Source: Mucidula mucida (lineage: Eukaryota > Basidiomycota > Agaricomycetes > Agaricales > Physalacriaceae). Taken from it: 64,000 nt of DNA. The notes beneath the pieces are model-generated. The model did not search any database, was not told where the DNA came from, and saw only the letters and a list, made by a program, of their open reading frames with translations. Shown piece after piece: positions 1 to 12,109 of the stretch. Numbering within the stretch: position 1 is the first letter of the stretch; each line of letters starts with the position of its first letter. The position numbers and the translations under genes are program-made. The DNA lies in the NCBI GenBank assembly GCA_015501055.1, contig JADNYV010000080.1:62001-126000 (forward strand), read 5' to 3'.

Positions 1-52
1 CAATTAGGGTTGCGAATCAGTCGATCCCCTTCCCTCCCAGCTTTCGCCAACC

Positions 53-1319
53 ATGCTCGGATTGACAGCAGTCGTCGCCATCGGTTTTTTTGCAGGCTTC
101 TGTTTGGGCGCAGGATACATCACATGCAACGTGCACTGATGCGACATATTCATGGGTGAGTGGCTCGTTAGCTAACAATAACAGATATCTCATCTACTCA
201 TCAAGTCATTCAACTCGGAGAATCAGAGCCCATGTCAGATCGGAGAGGCGCTAGGGAATGTCTGTACGAGTGATGGAAGTGAGCGCGTCGCGATTGTCGA
301 TGCTTTGGATCTTGACGCTTTGAAAAGGCTTCAATATCCAATACCTCCCGGCTGGCTACTATTACTCTGGAATCGGTGCTACGTTCGCCACGACGTGTGT
401 CTGCAACACTGTGTATTACTCCTTGTTGAACGTCTGCGCGGCATGTCAAGGGGGAGGAGTAGCTGCGTGCGTTCTACATTCATTTCCTGGATACACCAGT
501 TAATGGGTAATATGCAGATGGGATTCGTGGAGCGCGAATTGCACTACTGCCTATTCGACTTTTCCCGATACGATTCCTCAAGATACAAGCGTGCCTCATT
601 ACGCCTACCTCCCCCTCTTATCGAATGGCACGTTCGATTTCGCGTCCGCACAGACCGACTCCGGTATGCCCGTATCATTCAATGAGAGAAACACCATGGT
701 TAATCTCGTTCTTCAGGTCCTGAAGCGACACACGCCGGGTCCACGACGCACGCCTCCGCAACGGGCAGCAACTCTGCGTCCGGTTCTGCCGCCTCCTCGA
801 CTTCTTCTGCAGCAAGTGGCGGGGGGAGTTCCTCGAACACCGGCGCTATTGTAGGCGGCGTCGTGGGCGGCATCGCCGGCCTTGCCATCATCGCTGGCCT
901 CATCTTCTTCTTCTGGCGCCGCAAACAGCGCCGCACCACCGCGCCTCAAAACTTTAACGGTGGCGGGCCGGAGTCATCTTTCCTCGCGCCGAACGCGACG
1001 GGCACGACGTATACGCCTACGACGAGTCCTAATGGTGGATTCGCGGATAAAATTTATGTGTGTATCCCTCTGTTAACTAGATGTAAAGTAACTGACTGAT
1101 GTGTGGCGCTAGGACCCGAATGATCCTTCAACATTCCCCTCTTCTGTGCCGGGCACTCCGTACGGACAGCAGCCTCAGCCGCAACAAGGGTACTCGCCGT
1201 ACTCCCCTGTCCCGTATAATCCTTCTATGACGCCAGAGCCAAATCGCCCTTACTCAATGTCGCCTCAGAATACGGGGCAACCGCCATCGACTGCGTATAG
1301 GGGAGTGGCTGAAATTTAA
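53..1319 (+). CDS. Single-pass membrane protein with Cys-rich ectodomain (one-base frameshift in signal peptide)
   Basis: Six exons with canonical introns fit: 53-155, 206-278, 328-466, 518-663, 717-1057, 1113-1319. The product of about 335 aa has an N-terminal signal peptide, a Cys-containing ectodomain with CVCNTVYYSLLNVCAAC, a Ser/Gly/Ala-rich linker, one membrane helix (GAIVGGVVGGIAGLAIIAGL), a basic stop-transfer stretch (RRKQRR) and a Pro/Gln/Tyr-rich cytoplasmic tail. This layout is common in mushroom surface proteins of unknown function; role not known. A run of seven T at 85-91 is one base too long: with six T the signal peptide and all later exons stay in one frame. This may be a sequencing error or a real disabling insertion. 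Partial copies lie at 12990-13330 and, inverted, at 24450-24985. Confidence 0.7.
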
Positions 1320-1869
1320 GGGTTTTCACGTGCTCTACTTGTTATTTTGCTGAACGACTATGATATTTAATTTGCTCACGATTTATCACTCGACCTCGAA
1401 CGCAAGAAGACTTCTCGTCGACTCTTGACTCTATTGTTAGGTTTTAGAGGTAAGTCCCGCTTAGATGTCGCTCCCTCGTGTGGCGCAATAATGCAGTGGT
1501 ATGTCCTCATCTACGCTTGACATGATGATACACTCGCATCCACAACAGCGTCGACTACGACGGTCCTAGCTTTTCTGACACCTCCTCGAGCATCTCATTG
1601 GACGAGTACCGATTGCGCAATGGCAGGGAGACTGCTCTGCACAATGGCGCTTATATCACAACAACGGTAAATCATAAAACATGTAAACAAACAGGCGATT
1701 TAAGGAGTACTATACATTGACATCATTGTTGTGTAGGAACCGTCCGATCTCCACGAATACAAGCTGAGCAGAATACAGAAGGCTAGTGTACTAGGCCGAC
1801 TGAGTAAAATGAGGAACTACTGCGAGTCAGTAGTGCGCTGATTGCAAGTAATCCTTTGCATCCATCAGA
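1320..1869. other. Intergenic stretch with a possible exon remnant
   Basis: No complete gene was found. On the + strand, 1549-1671 reads openly as a Ser/Asp-rich stretch (SVDYDGPSFSDTSSSISLDE and onward), followed by a plausible intron and a continuation from 1739. No convincing start or end was found, so this is at most a fragment of an unrecognised gene. Confidence 0.25.
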
Positions 1870-2652
1870 TCATGAAAGCAATAAAATTTGGAATATCAAA
1901 CATACATTGAAGCTGGTCCTCAATTCTTCCTCGAAGAGGCATATAAACTCAGCAAGTCCATGCGTGGTGCAACGTCTGCTGAAGACTCTAAAGAGTCCCT
2001 GACTTCGGTGCTGGATTTGTCCTGCCATCCTACTGGAGACCTGGACCTGGTGCCCACTAATCTTGTATCGATTAGTAGGCGCCATGCCACTCTGTGTAGT
2101 CATGGGAAGTCCCATCATCCACGCATTCGTCGCATCCGCCGGAAGCCTCCACAAGGGCGTAGTGCGGACCCATAGGGACGTATCATCCTGGGGTGGTTGG
2201 GCAGATGGGTTCGTAACAATGGGGAAGCAGAATTCACGTAGGTGGCCAGTCAGCTCTCGCACGTGCCCAAACGTGCCGATTGGATGGATGGTATGGACGT
2301 CAGTCCCATCCCCCTGTCTGGACGGTGTCTTCACATACAGAGCGGGACGTGGCTGCTTGGCTTGCGCTGCAAGAGTGATGTCCTGGATCGTTTGCACGAT
2401 GCGTTCGGAGGTCTCGTACAAAGCAGCTCTCGCTTCTTGGCCGGCGGCCGTGTCATCCTTCCACGCTCGCAGGCTTTTAGTAGCTGCGTCGTTCAACAAC
2501 ACATACACCGGGAGAAGAAGAGGCTCGGATACGGCGAAAACCAACCCAAAATCGGTCGTTTTCTTGGGGAGGGAGTCAGCCCAACCATGGTTCGAATTCC
2601 GGGTGGGTTTTGAGTTACCCCAGTTCAGGACAGGAAGTTTCTGTTGCGACAT
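1870..2652 (-). CDS. Unrecognised protein of about 260 aa
   Basis: One open frame on the minus strand starts with MSQQKLPVLNWGNSKPTRNS and stays open for 260 codons. The first 180 residues have a balanced, globular-looking composition. The last third is less convincing and may include unspliced intron or read past the true end. I do not recognise a domain. It faces the membrane-protein gene convergently and the 522-aa gene divergently. An opposite-strand open frame of 199 codons overlaps it but has poor composition and is treated as a shadow. Confidence 0.45.
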   Translation of the reverse strand: MSQQKLPVLNWGNSKPTRNSNHGWADSLPKKTTDFGLVFAVSEPLLLPVYVLLNDAATKSLRAWKDDTAAGQEARAALYETSERIVQTIQDITLAAQAKQPRPALYVKTPSRQGDGTDVHTIHPIGTFGHVRELTGHLREFCFPIVTNPSAQPPQDDTSLWVRTTPLWRLPADATNAWMMGLPMTTQSGMAPTNRYKISGHQVQVSSRMAGQIQHRSQGLFRVFSRRCTTHGLAEFICLFEEELRTSFNVCLIFQILLLS

Positions 2653-3207
2653 GCGCGAATGAGCAATTCGTCACAAAAGTGCGGAGGGTGTGATGTGTGG
2701 GGACGGGGACCAAGGAGTCGAGGGAGTCAGGATCAGTATCGTAAGCTGCTGTTGAGATCTGAGTTCGGGTATTCCCATGCTGCAGTCGAGCACATGAACA
2801 GGTTAATAGCTATGCTCTACAGAAGACGTCTCGAAATGGTCAAAATCTAGACAGCCTCTAATACCAGTGATAGACGCTGAGAAGTTTCCACAAATAACTG
2901 TAATCATGGAAGCGGGCGTATAAGCGCAGGGTATCTCTTCGGGTACCTTGCGTTTATACAGGCCTTTGCAAGATCCGACAAAACTCGAGCAAAGTGAAGT
3001 GGTGGTTCAAGCTGCGTTATCAATAACGTGGGTGTAGCTGTGGTAGTGATGGCGGTGATGGCCGAAACAAAATGAAGAGCCCGAATTTGGGATTGCCGAA
3101 CAACTGTGTATCTCGCTTCTCACGTTTTGACCACACCCACATACCGCCCAGGTGTGACTCATTCACAGTTCCTCTTCCTTTGCGTCGTACTCCGACATAC
3201 ACCGGGC
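2653..3207. other. Intergenic region, shared promoter segment of the 522/514-aa genes
   Basis: No gene seen. The part from about 3050 to 3207 is closely repeated at about 13440-13611 upstream of the 514-aa paralogue, and again (inverted) at about 24220-24350. The duplicated unit therefore included the 5' flank of the gene. Confidence 0.5.
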
Positions 3208-4932
3208 ATGTCTCTGCCGTTGCATGGAGAGTATTTCGTGTTTGAACTTGATCCTGTTGCCAGTATCGCAACGTTCGATGATCCAATAGCCACAAAAGCA
3301 TGCGAGGACATGACAAACAAGCAGTATCTTGCATGCGTACTCCAAGTCAGTCGTTCCTATGGTTGTTCAGTCTCCTTGCTCAATATTAGTGAAGTGGCAA
3401 GGCGGCATCCCGGTCGTGGACTACCCATGCGCGCTGGACATCATGCTGGTCTCTACTCGTGGAATGGTCGCGGGACCGGAGGACGGCATGCTACCCGAAA
3501 TGTCGTGTCCCATACTGCCTAACACATCTTCCCATCCTCTCGAACGTGAACCGGTGCACTGCACTCCTCCGCTGCCATGGCCAAATTGTTTTCATCCTAC
3601 CCTCGCGCGGACGACTGTCCGTATCCAGTACGAGTCGCAGGATACGCGCGACCATGGTGAATATCAGCTCGTTCCTCAGGACGAGGCTGTACACCTTCTT
3701 GACCTTCACGAGCATGATGCTGAGTGGCGTCAAGAAATTGGCGCCGCATATCAGGAGCTCCACGAAGCGGAACACGACACAAGGTCATCACGGTCTTCGT
3801 ACAATGCGAATAGGAGCTCTACTTCCCTTGCTTCGGCATCTTCTCTGCAGGTACCACTGTCGTTTGATGAGTGGCTTGACGAGACGCCGATCGTTAAGTT
3901 TTCCTTCGATCTCGAGACAATCTCTGCCCAAGACATCAGCAACCCATGGGAGTATCAGGAAGAGCACGATGCGTATACGAAGTATGATCTCTTCGGCTTC
4001 CTGACTGAAATCTCTTCGTTGAAGCACGTTTTTTAGGGTATTGACAGAAGCGAAACGACGACTGCACCAGAAGATGCAGGAAACTAGGAAGCTCGATGAT
4101 GAGCTCTTTCCTGCACCGCACTTCGCACCGGATTCCAAATCCCTCGACCAGCCTGATCCCGCAGAAGATAGTGCCCCAGCGTCGCCACATACGAGATTTC
4201 ACGGCAATGGACAGGCGGTACTGAGCGATTGGTCGTCGGAATACGAGGAACCTGCACGATCAGTTGTCTTGGATGATTCGACTTCGTCAAAAGCGTCAGT
4301 GTCAGCTTCGCAGGCTGATCGCAATACCGCTGCACCTCCCTCTGCCATCGATCCCCGAGAGCGTCTTAAGGCAGCTCTAGACCTGGAACCACATAAGGTC
4401 TCTAACGCCCCTCTTACTCAGATGCCTGACCGCGAAGAGTATATTACATGGGAGAGGGAGATCAATATCAAGATGGACCAAATGTTTGCGGAGATTACGG
4501 CTCGTGACAAGAAGCAGGATAAAGAGGGTACAGACGACGCGATTGTGAAGCGCACGCATCTCCAGATGCTCTGTCTTCCGAATCCCCGTCCTAAGCATAT
4601 GGAAGCTTTGGCCGCGGTATTTCAACGCGAGAGGGAGTCTCTGTTGGCATCGCCGAAACCCGAAGCCATTGCGTCGACTGGTATGTGTATCCTTCGTGCT
4701 ATATCCCACTTAATCCTGATGTCGCGCCACAGGTGTCCCAAAAACTAACAATGGCCCTCGGGTAAGTGGACTGCTTGGATCTCTAAAGAAGCTCGGTATG
4801 TTCTTTGGGTGTCGCTCTTCGGCTACCGCCAGTACCGACACCGACGCTCTTCATTCTCCCAGTCAGCCACGAAGCGCGCCTAGTGGCTCGCTCTTTGAAA
4901 GGCTTCGACGTAAGGTGTTCGGTAAACTCTAG
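3208..4932 (+). CDS. Unrecognised 522-aa protein, copy 1 of a local pair
   Basis: Four exons (3208-3345, 3395-3981, 4037-4680, 4733-4932) with canonical introns give one uninterrupted frame ending at TAG 4930-4932. The start is the ATG at 3208, conserved with the second copy. I recognise no domain. The N-terminal 240 residues look globular (GGIPVVDYPCALDIMLVSTR). The middle is acidic and Ser-rich, and a conserved block near YITWEREINIKMDQMF precedes a probable helical region with RTHLQMLCLPN. The C-terminus is short, hydrophobic and basic (LLGSLKKLGMFFG, then RLRRKVFGKL). No signal peptide or clear membrane helix is visible. The copy at 13612-15312 keeps all intron positions and the reading frame, which argues for a functional protein. 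Confidence 0.75.
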
Positions 4933-5511
4933 CACGAGCTTGCCGACTGCGTATCCGGAAATCTCTCTTTTTGTCCACTCCGAATGCTTCCCTTCCTACA
5001 TGACTTGACTACTACTCGCGCTTCCTAGCTACTACTTTCTGGGTTCTAATGAGCATCGTTTTCGCGTTACATGCTTACGGCTGTCACTATTCAAGCTTTG
5101 AACGCGTATTGTCGGATGTTCAAGTTTCTGGTCTCTGCGCTAATTTCTACTTATGATAGAGAGCAGTCAAGTTATCTCAAGAGTCTGCCCACTTAGAAGA
5201 AACAAAGTCACAACGAGACTTCGGCATTTGCCGACGCGTCTTGCCTTGCGCTACCATTGCCATTGTCTTCCCCGCCAGAAATTTCTTTTTGGGATTAACA
5301 ATGGCGCATTGCTGGTATCTCAGCCTTCCCTTTATGTGCGACCTAACGACCCTGACTTGTTCGCGATGATTAAATTTTGAAAAGCCCTTTGTTAGCACGC
5401 GCCGTAGGACTATATAAGGCGACACGTTAGATGAAGGCTACACATACACCTGTAACTGCCAACTACTATTCTTATTCATACGCGCAAACAGGCTTTGCAT
5501 ATCTCACGATC

Positions 5512-6021
5512 ATGAATGCCCCATCTAATGTCACTCTTCCTCCATTGCGTTCCTTGGATCTGTTATACCTTAGCCAGCGAGACCATAATCTTTCAGTAAG
5601 TTCGCTCTTCTTCCAACTGACATGCCGCTTACGCATTTTCTAGCACCTGGTGACCCCACCAATGTCGCCTCGACACATGCCGCAGGCGCCGTCGATTTCT
5701 CGACAAGACGCCTCGTCGTCGCTATACTACCCACATCATTGTGCCTCGTCTCCTCAGCATACTCCCCAGTGTCAGACGCGCCACCCTGGTTTATCTCCTT
5801 TGACGAGGAAGTCCAACACAGAGTGCAACCTCCGACCGTGTCGTTGGGAAGAGGCGGAGGCGTTGGTTGTTGTTTACCCGAAAGGAAACAAGTACCCGCT
5901 GCCAGTACCAGCAGATACGAGGGCCATTCTGGTTATCGGGACGGCTATGTCGCCTTTCCGCGACCAACGAAACTTGCCTGAAGGAACTCAGGTGCATCCA
6001 TACCGCTTCAAGAGGGAGTAA
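5512..6021 (+). CDS. Small Pro/Ser-rich protein, 153 aa
   Basis: Two exons, 5512-5595 and 5644-6021, are joined by a 48-nt GT-AG intron in phase 0. The N-terminal half is low-complexity (TLPPLRSLDLLYLSQRDHN, then HLVTPPMSPRHMPQAP). The C-terminal half looks folded: a block around ALVVVYPKGNKYPLPVPADT, then AILVIGTAMSPFRDQRN, and a basic end. The TPPMSP and PPL pieces resemble phospho-sites or docking sites of regulatory proteins, but this is inference. I believe similar short proteins occur in other mushrooms, but I cannot name the family. It lies between the 522-aa gene and glucosidase II and is not part of the duplicated block. Confidence 0.6.
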
Positions 6022-6586
6022 ATGGCTGCAGGGCAGTCTGTACGGTCAATCAATGTATCTATAACATCACGACGCGTTTGGTATATATATGTAGAAACTA
6101 GAGACACTTGTTTGTCTATAATTCATCTGTTGCGAGCTCAATGATTAGGTCTTATGATGCATGACGAGCTGACCGTGGCTCGTTTACTTAGTAGATTTCG
6201 GCCCATCACTATCAGGAGCTGAACAGTCTCCGCCAGAAGTCGTGAGCCATTGCGTCTAAAAAGACTCGCCCAATTACTACGTGCCATTATTACCTCCCCC
6301 GCGGCTTTCTGTGCTGTACATTCTCTGTTTCAGGTACTCATTCGTCAGCGTGACCGCTTAAGGTTACATGAAGCCCTAAGAGTGTGCATAGATACATCGC
6401 CACTTCTAACATACTCACCTTCCTCTTCTTTCTTTTCCCTGCGCCACAGAGGTATGTCCGAGTGCGCCGAAGGCGGCCCGGCCCTGGGGAAATGTCGTCA
6501 CACTTAGGGGCTTACACCAAATTCGGACCAAACATTTAACGTGTCCTGTACGACTTGCTCCCGACCTCCACGACGGCGGGCACGAC
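6022..6586. other. Intergenic region upstream of glucosidase II
   Basis: No gene or repeat was recognised. It contains the divergence point between the small protein gene and the GH31 gene. Short open frames here have no family resemblance. Confidence 0.4.
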
Positions 6587-9500
6587 ATGCGCGCCATCGG
6601 GCCTATTGGAATTCTAATCCTTGCGCTGCTAACAGATGAAGTACGCGCTGTCAAAACCAACGATTTCAAAACCTGCGACAAGTCCGGATTCTGTCGACGT
6701 GGACGCGCTCTCTCTGCGCGCGCCAAGGAGGCGGGGTCTTCATGGCGGTCACCGTACTCTGTCGACAGCTCGTCGATAGCCATATCTCCCGAGGAGGCTG
6801 CTGCGACGGCTCTGGTGAAATCCTCCCTCTACCCAGATATAAACTTTGAACTCGATGTGCGAGTGCACGACGATGGCGTAGTACGCGTCCGAATGGACGA
6901 GAAGGACGGTCTGCGGAAGCGCTACGACGAGGCGGCGTCTTGGGCGCTGGTCTCGGAGCCTGCAATCAGCAAGGACGTGCATTGGGTCGCGGGTAAGAAG
7001 GATCTGAAAGCGACATATGGCGATGTCAGCGTCATCGTCGGCTATGCGCCGCTCACGGTAACGCTGCTGCGGAATAGCAAGCCGCAGATTGTCCTCAACG
7101 GTGAAGGTCTCCTGCACATGGAGCACTTCCGCACCCAGGCGGAGGAAATCAAGGCTGATGGCGAAGAAGCTCAGATTGTCGTAGAGGTCGAGAATCCACG
7201 AGCTTGGTTTGAGGGGGCAGAGGAGGATGCGTTGTGGGAGGAGAAATTCAATACTTGGACAGACTCCAAGCCAAAAGGTGAATTTACTCTAATACTATCC
7301 TGCTTTTGTTTAATCTTTGCAGGTCCCGAATCTTTCTCTATCGATGTTACATTCCCCAATCACGGCACCGTATACGGTATTCCGCAGCACGCCACACGCC
7401 TCGCTCTCCCTTCCACCACCGGCGAAGAACCCACATTCACAGACCCATACCGTCTATATAACGCGGATGTCTTCGAATATCTTGCGTCCTCGACCATGTC
7501 GCTTTACGGCTCTATTCCTTTCATGCAGGCCCACTCTGCTGATTCCACGGTTGGAATTTTCAACGCCGTCGCGTCGGAAACCTGGATTGACCTCTTCCAT
7601 CCCTCTGAAAAGTCGACCAGCACGCACTGGATATCCGAGTCAGGCATCATCGACATATTCCTTCTCCCCGGTCCCACTCCTGCAGATGTATTTGCCCAAT
7701 ACACACGGTTGACCGGTACCGCCGCGCTTCCAGCACAGTGGAGTCTGGGTTACCACCAGTGCCGTTGGAATTATGTTAGTTCGGACGACGTTCGCTCGGT
7801 GCAGAAGCGCTTCGACGAGGAGGACATGCCGGTCGACGTGTTTTGGCTTGATATCGAGTACGCGGACGAACATAAATATTTCATGTGGGACGAGAAATTG
7901 TTCCCAGATCCTGTGGAGATGACGAACGACGTCGCGGCGTTGGGGCGGCATATGGTTGTCATTGTCGACCCGCATCTGAAGCGCTCGTCTAATTATCCCG
8001 TTTATCAAGAGGCATCGGAGCGGGAGCTTCTTGCCAAGCCGAAGAGCGGTGAGGGAGAGTATGAAGGCTGGTGCTGGTCTGGAAGCAGCTCGTGGATCGA
8101 CTTTTTCAATCCAGCGTCTTGGGACTGGTGGAAGGGCTTGTTCAAGTTTGACAGCAACGGGGAGGGCTGGTCGTGGACACAGAGTACTGACGCGATTCAT
8201 ATTTGGAACGATATGAATGAGGTACGGGTTCCTTCAATGTTGTTAGGCTTGCACTGAGTCTTCGTAGCCTGCTATCTTCAATGGTCCCGAAATTTCGATG
8301 CCAAGGGATAACATCCACTACGGTGGTTGGGAGCACCGCGACGTGCATAATATCAATGGAATGCTCTTCGTAAGTTCTTATTTCCTGTCGGCGCTTACGT
8401 CTATTCATCGTGGGTTTGGTAGCATAACCTTTCCTCTCAAGCCGTAAAGGAGCGTACGACTCCGAATAAACGGCCATTTGTCCTTACGCGGTCGTTCTAT
8501 GCTGGCTCTCAGCGTTTCGGTGCGATGTGGACTGGCGACAACTTGGGTACATGGGACCACATGACCGTCGGGCTACAGATGGTCCTGGCAAACGGTATCT
8601 CAGGGATGACATTTTCTGGGTGTAAGTGATTGAAATTATCCTTACTGTTATGCTCACTATCTGTCCTTCAGCCGACGTGGGTGGTTTCTTTGGTAACCCA
8701 GAACCGGATATGCTCGTGCGCTGGTATCAGCTCGGCGCTTTCAACCCCTTCTTCAGGGCGCATGCGCACATTGACACGAAGAGGCGTGAGCCGTACCTGT
8801 TGGACGAGCCTTACAAGGGTATGCTCAAGGATGTCCTGCGCCTCAGATATACGATGATGCCGTTGTGGTATACGACCTTCTGGGAGGCTTCAAGGACCGG
8901 GATGCCTATTCTCAGGTTTGCTGACACATCCTTAATATCTTCCGAGGCTGATTCGTCTCATTAGACCTCAATACGTTATGTTCCCCAAAGATACTGCCGG
9001 GTTCGCAATGGACGATCAGTTCTACGTGGGCTCGACGCTCCTTGTGAAGCCAGTCACGCAAAAGGATGCTACGGAGACGATGGTCTACCTTGCCGAAGAC
9101 CAAGTCTATTACAATTACTTCACGAACCAGCCGTACTATGGGTCGTCGAAAGGAAAGACCTTCACTATTTCAGTGGAATTGTCAACGGTCCCTATTTACA
9201 TTCGTGGTGGCAGCATCCTTCCACTGCGCGAACGCCCGAGACGATCAGCACCTCTCATGGCGTACGATCCGTTCACGTTGCGCGTTGCACTTGACAAAAG
9301 CGGTTACTCTGCGTCGGGCGAGCTCTACCTCGATGATGGGGAGGGGTACAGCTACGAGCAAGGCGACTACGTCTGGCGCAAGTTCACTGCTGAGAAGCAC
9401 GGGAAGAAGGGGTTGAAGCTGAGCAGCACCGCGCTGGGGAACTCAAGTGGAGGTGCGTACGAGAAGGAGTTAGAGGGGCGCGGGGTGAGAGTGGAGAAGG

Positions 9501-9670
9501 TGGTTGTGTTGGGCTTAGGTGTGAAGCCTAAATCTGTGAGGGTTGAAGGTGAGACTGAGGAGTTGGTGTGGAACTTTGAGGCAGGAAAGGGTAAGGAGCC
9601 GGGTGTACTGACCATTAAGGATCCCAGGGTGCTGGTTACAAAGGACTGGCAGATTGTGGTCGAGGCTTAG
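6587..9670 (+). CDS. Glucosidase II catalytic (alpha) subunit, GH31
   Basis: Six exons (6587-7277, 7323-8221, 8268-8369, 8423-8621, 8672-8915, 8965-9670) encode 946 aa, the usual size for the ER enzyme that removes the two inner alpha-1,3-glucoses from N-glycans. A signal peptide ([21 protein letters not shown]) is followed by a Cys-containing N-terminal segment ([10 protein letters not shown]), the GH31 N-terminal beta-domain, the (beta/alpha)8 barrel and C-terminal beta-domains. The nucleophile Asp is in WNDMNE (about residue 527), and the acid/base Asp is in [15 protein letters not shown] (about residue 603). FLGNPEPD-type and [15 protein letters not shown] motifs match glucosidase II. No ER-retention signal is present at the C-terminus, as expected for the alpha subunit, which is held by the beta subunit. 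The frame is intact. Confidence 0.95.
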
Positions 9671-10044
9671 AAAATGTACATGGTATCATTGCAATATTTA
9701 TTTCTTCCTCTCGTCTGCTTTGTGTGATGCTATTTGACGCCAGCACTTTTTATGAGCGGTGAGTGATTTCCCATCACACGCAGCCTTTGCTGATAATCGA
9801 ATAGTGTAATTTGATGGTAGGTCAGCCAATACGAGGAATTTTTAAGTGGCGGTCGTGGATGGATAAACTCGGTTGTGGGTAAAGTTAAAGCCCTTTGTTC
9901 AATGTCTCTTAACGACCGACAACTCTCATTGTTCTTTCAAAGGGATCATAATGCGCTCTGTGTTAAGATCAGGGCCAGCCAAAGGACAATGGACAATGAC
10001 CGGCGATATTGGTTTCCTTATCCGTCGATGGTCGTCTCGAGCCA
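9671..10044. other. Intergenic region
   Basis: No gene was recognised between glucosidase II and the deaminase-like gene. It should hold the terminator of the former and the promoter of the latter; no clear TATA box was seen. Confidence 0.4.
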
Positions 10045-11885
10045 ATGACCACTTATCCTTTCACCACCATGCTCGACTCTCTGCGCTTGGATATTGCGAA
10101 CCTCACGTCCCTGTTGGCGGTCTTGGAGCACTACCGCCAGGATGGAATCGACGTTACGCCTTACATGCCACCGCCGCCATTCAAGGCAGAGAAAGCAGGG
10201 TTCGTGCGCTCGCTAGCAAAATCTCTGTACACGTCGGACAAGGCAGTTGCTGTTACGGGTGGCCTAGCAGGTGCTAATCATTTGGAGCTGGTGATTGCTG
10301 TCGAGGAAGACCATTACGATAGTAGCGGTACGTTGTCCCAAGACTCAAACGAATTTCTTTCATTGAACGCGACATTCTAGCATCTACTTGGTCCGACTCT
10401 GGTTCGTCAATTCATCTGCCTAATGTGGATGCGACTGACTCGTTCGTGTAGAAGTTACTCTTGTTGGAACACCAGACTCTATACCTAAATCATTTCTGAA
10501 GGACTCGTTGTACGTTCCTGTCTACCTGCATCTTCCAAGCTCACTAGCTCTCAGATCTGATTACGACGCCATCTCGGATTACATTCAAAAACACCTTTCA
10601 CCGGAAAGAATGTCGCAACGCGACGCGCGCCCCGACATTCTCAAAGAACGCGCGACCGAAGTGCGGCAGAAGATCACTGCCTCGGATCGCATTTTCCCAG
10701 ATCACGCAAGTGGCTTTCGGGAGATATTCTGCGCCTGGATGGGCTCTGACAGTTCGAAAGACTACACTCTGCTGCCCAAGGAAGGCGTCCTTTGGCCAGT
10801 CAAGACTCCTTTGGGGAAATTCATAGCACAAATCGTTGTGGGGGTCTGGGATAAAAAGGCGAACACAGTTTCAATTACGAACGCCAATATCCCGCGGTGG
10901 ATCAACGGTCTTGGAATCCTTTTGGGTTACGCTTATTTCGCGTTTGGGAGGCCGGACTCGAAGCCGAGTGAATTGTTCTTTCTTGTGGATGCGATACACA
11001 CCTTTAAGAGGTTCTTCGAGTATGAGCAGATGCAGCCCGTGTTTAACAAATCGTCGTTGGCTGTGCAGTTGAAGACGTGTCATCGGAGCGCGCATTCTAT
11101 AGGTTCGTTCACAGCTTTTATTCTAATCTTCACTAACTAACGCGTCGAGCAGCACCTCATGATGATGCAGCGAATGAGTATTACCCACTTCCAACTTGTA
11201 TGCAGCGTCTAGTCGTGAACTACCTCTCGGATATCGTTGACATCGCTCTCCATGCGAAGCTACTCCATCTCCACCGTCATCATCATCATACTTCGCTTCC
11301 GCCATCAATAGACATCAACGATATGACCGTCGACGTCGTGTATCTCAACACTGTTGACCCGCTATCACGCCCTTCATACACCTCTCTTTCGAAAATTATT
11401 TCAATGTACATCGACGATGTCGACGAATCAGAACCTTGGGTCGCCGTACTGAAAGAGCGTCGCGTATCCGCCGCAATACATCCCGAGGCGGCGATCATGT
11501 GTATGAAACGGGCGTACTGTCAATCAGGAGGAGAGTTTGCAAATCAACTTGAGAGTCATTCCGCCGACGTAAGTCCTCTTCCTTCTCCCTCGCCGCGTCT
11601 CCTTCTGACTAGACATAGCTCGTATCCCGCGTCGTCTACATGCCGCACATTGGCTCGAGTCGGAAGATGTGTTATTGCTGCGCCATTGTCGAGGCGTGGA
11701 CGAAGCAGGAGGCCGGACTACGCGTGGAGAAGATGGATCCACAGAGGTGTCATGGGCGCATTGTCCCTTGGTTACCGCCGAGGTGGGGGCTAGAGGTGGG
11801 GAGGATGGAGGCGCTGAAGGCGGATTTGTGCGAGACGTTGAGGATTTTGGTGAGAGGGCTTAGACGCGATGTGATTCGTGGTTGA
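10045..11885 (+). CDS. OTT_1508-like deaminase-fold protein
   Basis: Five exons (10045-10327, 10381-10401, 10452-11102, 11153-11568, 11619-11885) give about 545 aa in one frame; the second exon is only 21 nt. An in-frame ATG at 10009 is an alternative start. The C-terminal part carries the two zinc-binding motifs of cytidine-deaminase folds: an HPE (HxE) at 11479-11487, and CYCC (CxxC) at 11670-11681 within SSRKMCYCCAIVEAW. Spacing and context match the OTT_1508-like deaminase family, which is widespread and often expanded in basidiomycetes. The substrate is unknown. The N-terminal 330 residues are helical-looking and family-specific. Fragments of this gene are scattered at 12480-12990, 15640-15850, 23880-24115, 24985-25400 and 32259-32375. 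Confidence 0.75.
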
Positions 11886-12109
11886 CGTGTGTCAGACTAG
11901 TAGATATATTTATTGTAATGCTCCCCTCTTATAGACCAATGTCATCAGAACAGAGTGAGTGGAGGTTTATGCACCTCTGAGTGACCGGGAGGGCGCACCT
12001 GGACAGCGAGAAGGGCGGATGCGACCGGAGAAGGCTTTTAATGGCGGTGTCCGTCGAGGCTAAGTCGTTCTGTTAATCTCATTAGACTGAATTTACCAGT
12101 GTTAGTATT
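11886..12109. other. Deaminase gene 3' flank
   Basis: No gene seen. The first part, including a stretch near 11890-11940, reappears with changes at about 15775-15830 after the transplanted deaminase 3' end, showing that 3' flank was copied along with the gene. Confidence 0.4.

Noticed and set aside
1..20. TTAGGG near the window start as a telomere repeat
   Set aside because: Only one copy is present, with no array.
305..685. First impression that the membrane-protein gene was riddled with frameshifts
   Set aside because: Short canonical introns at 279-327, 467-517 and 664-716 restore one frame; only the T run at 85-91 remains unexplained.
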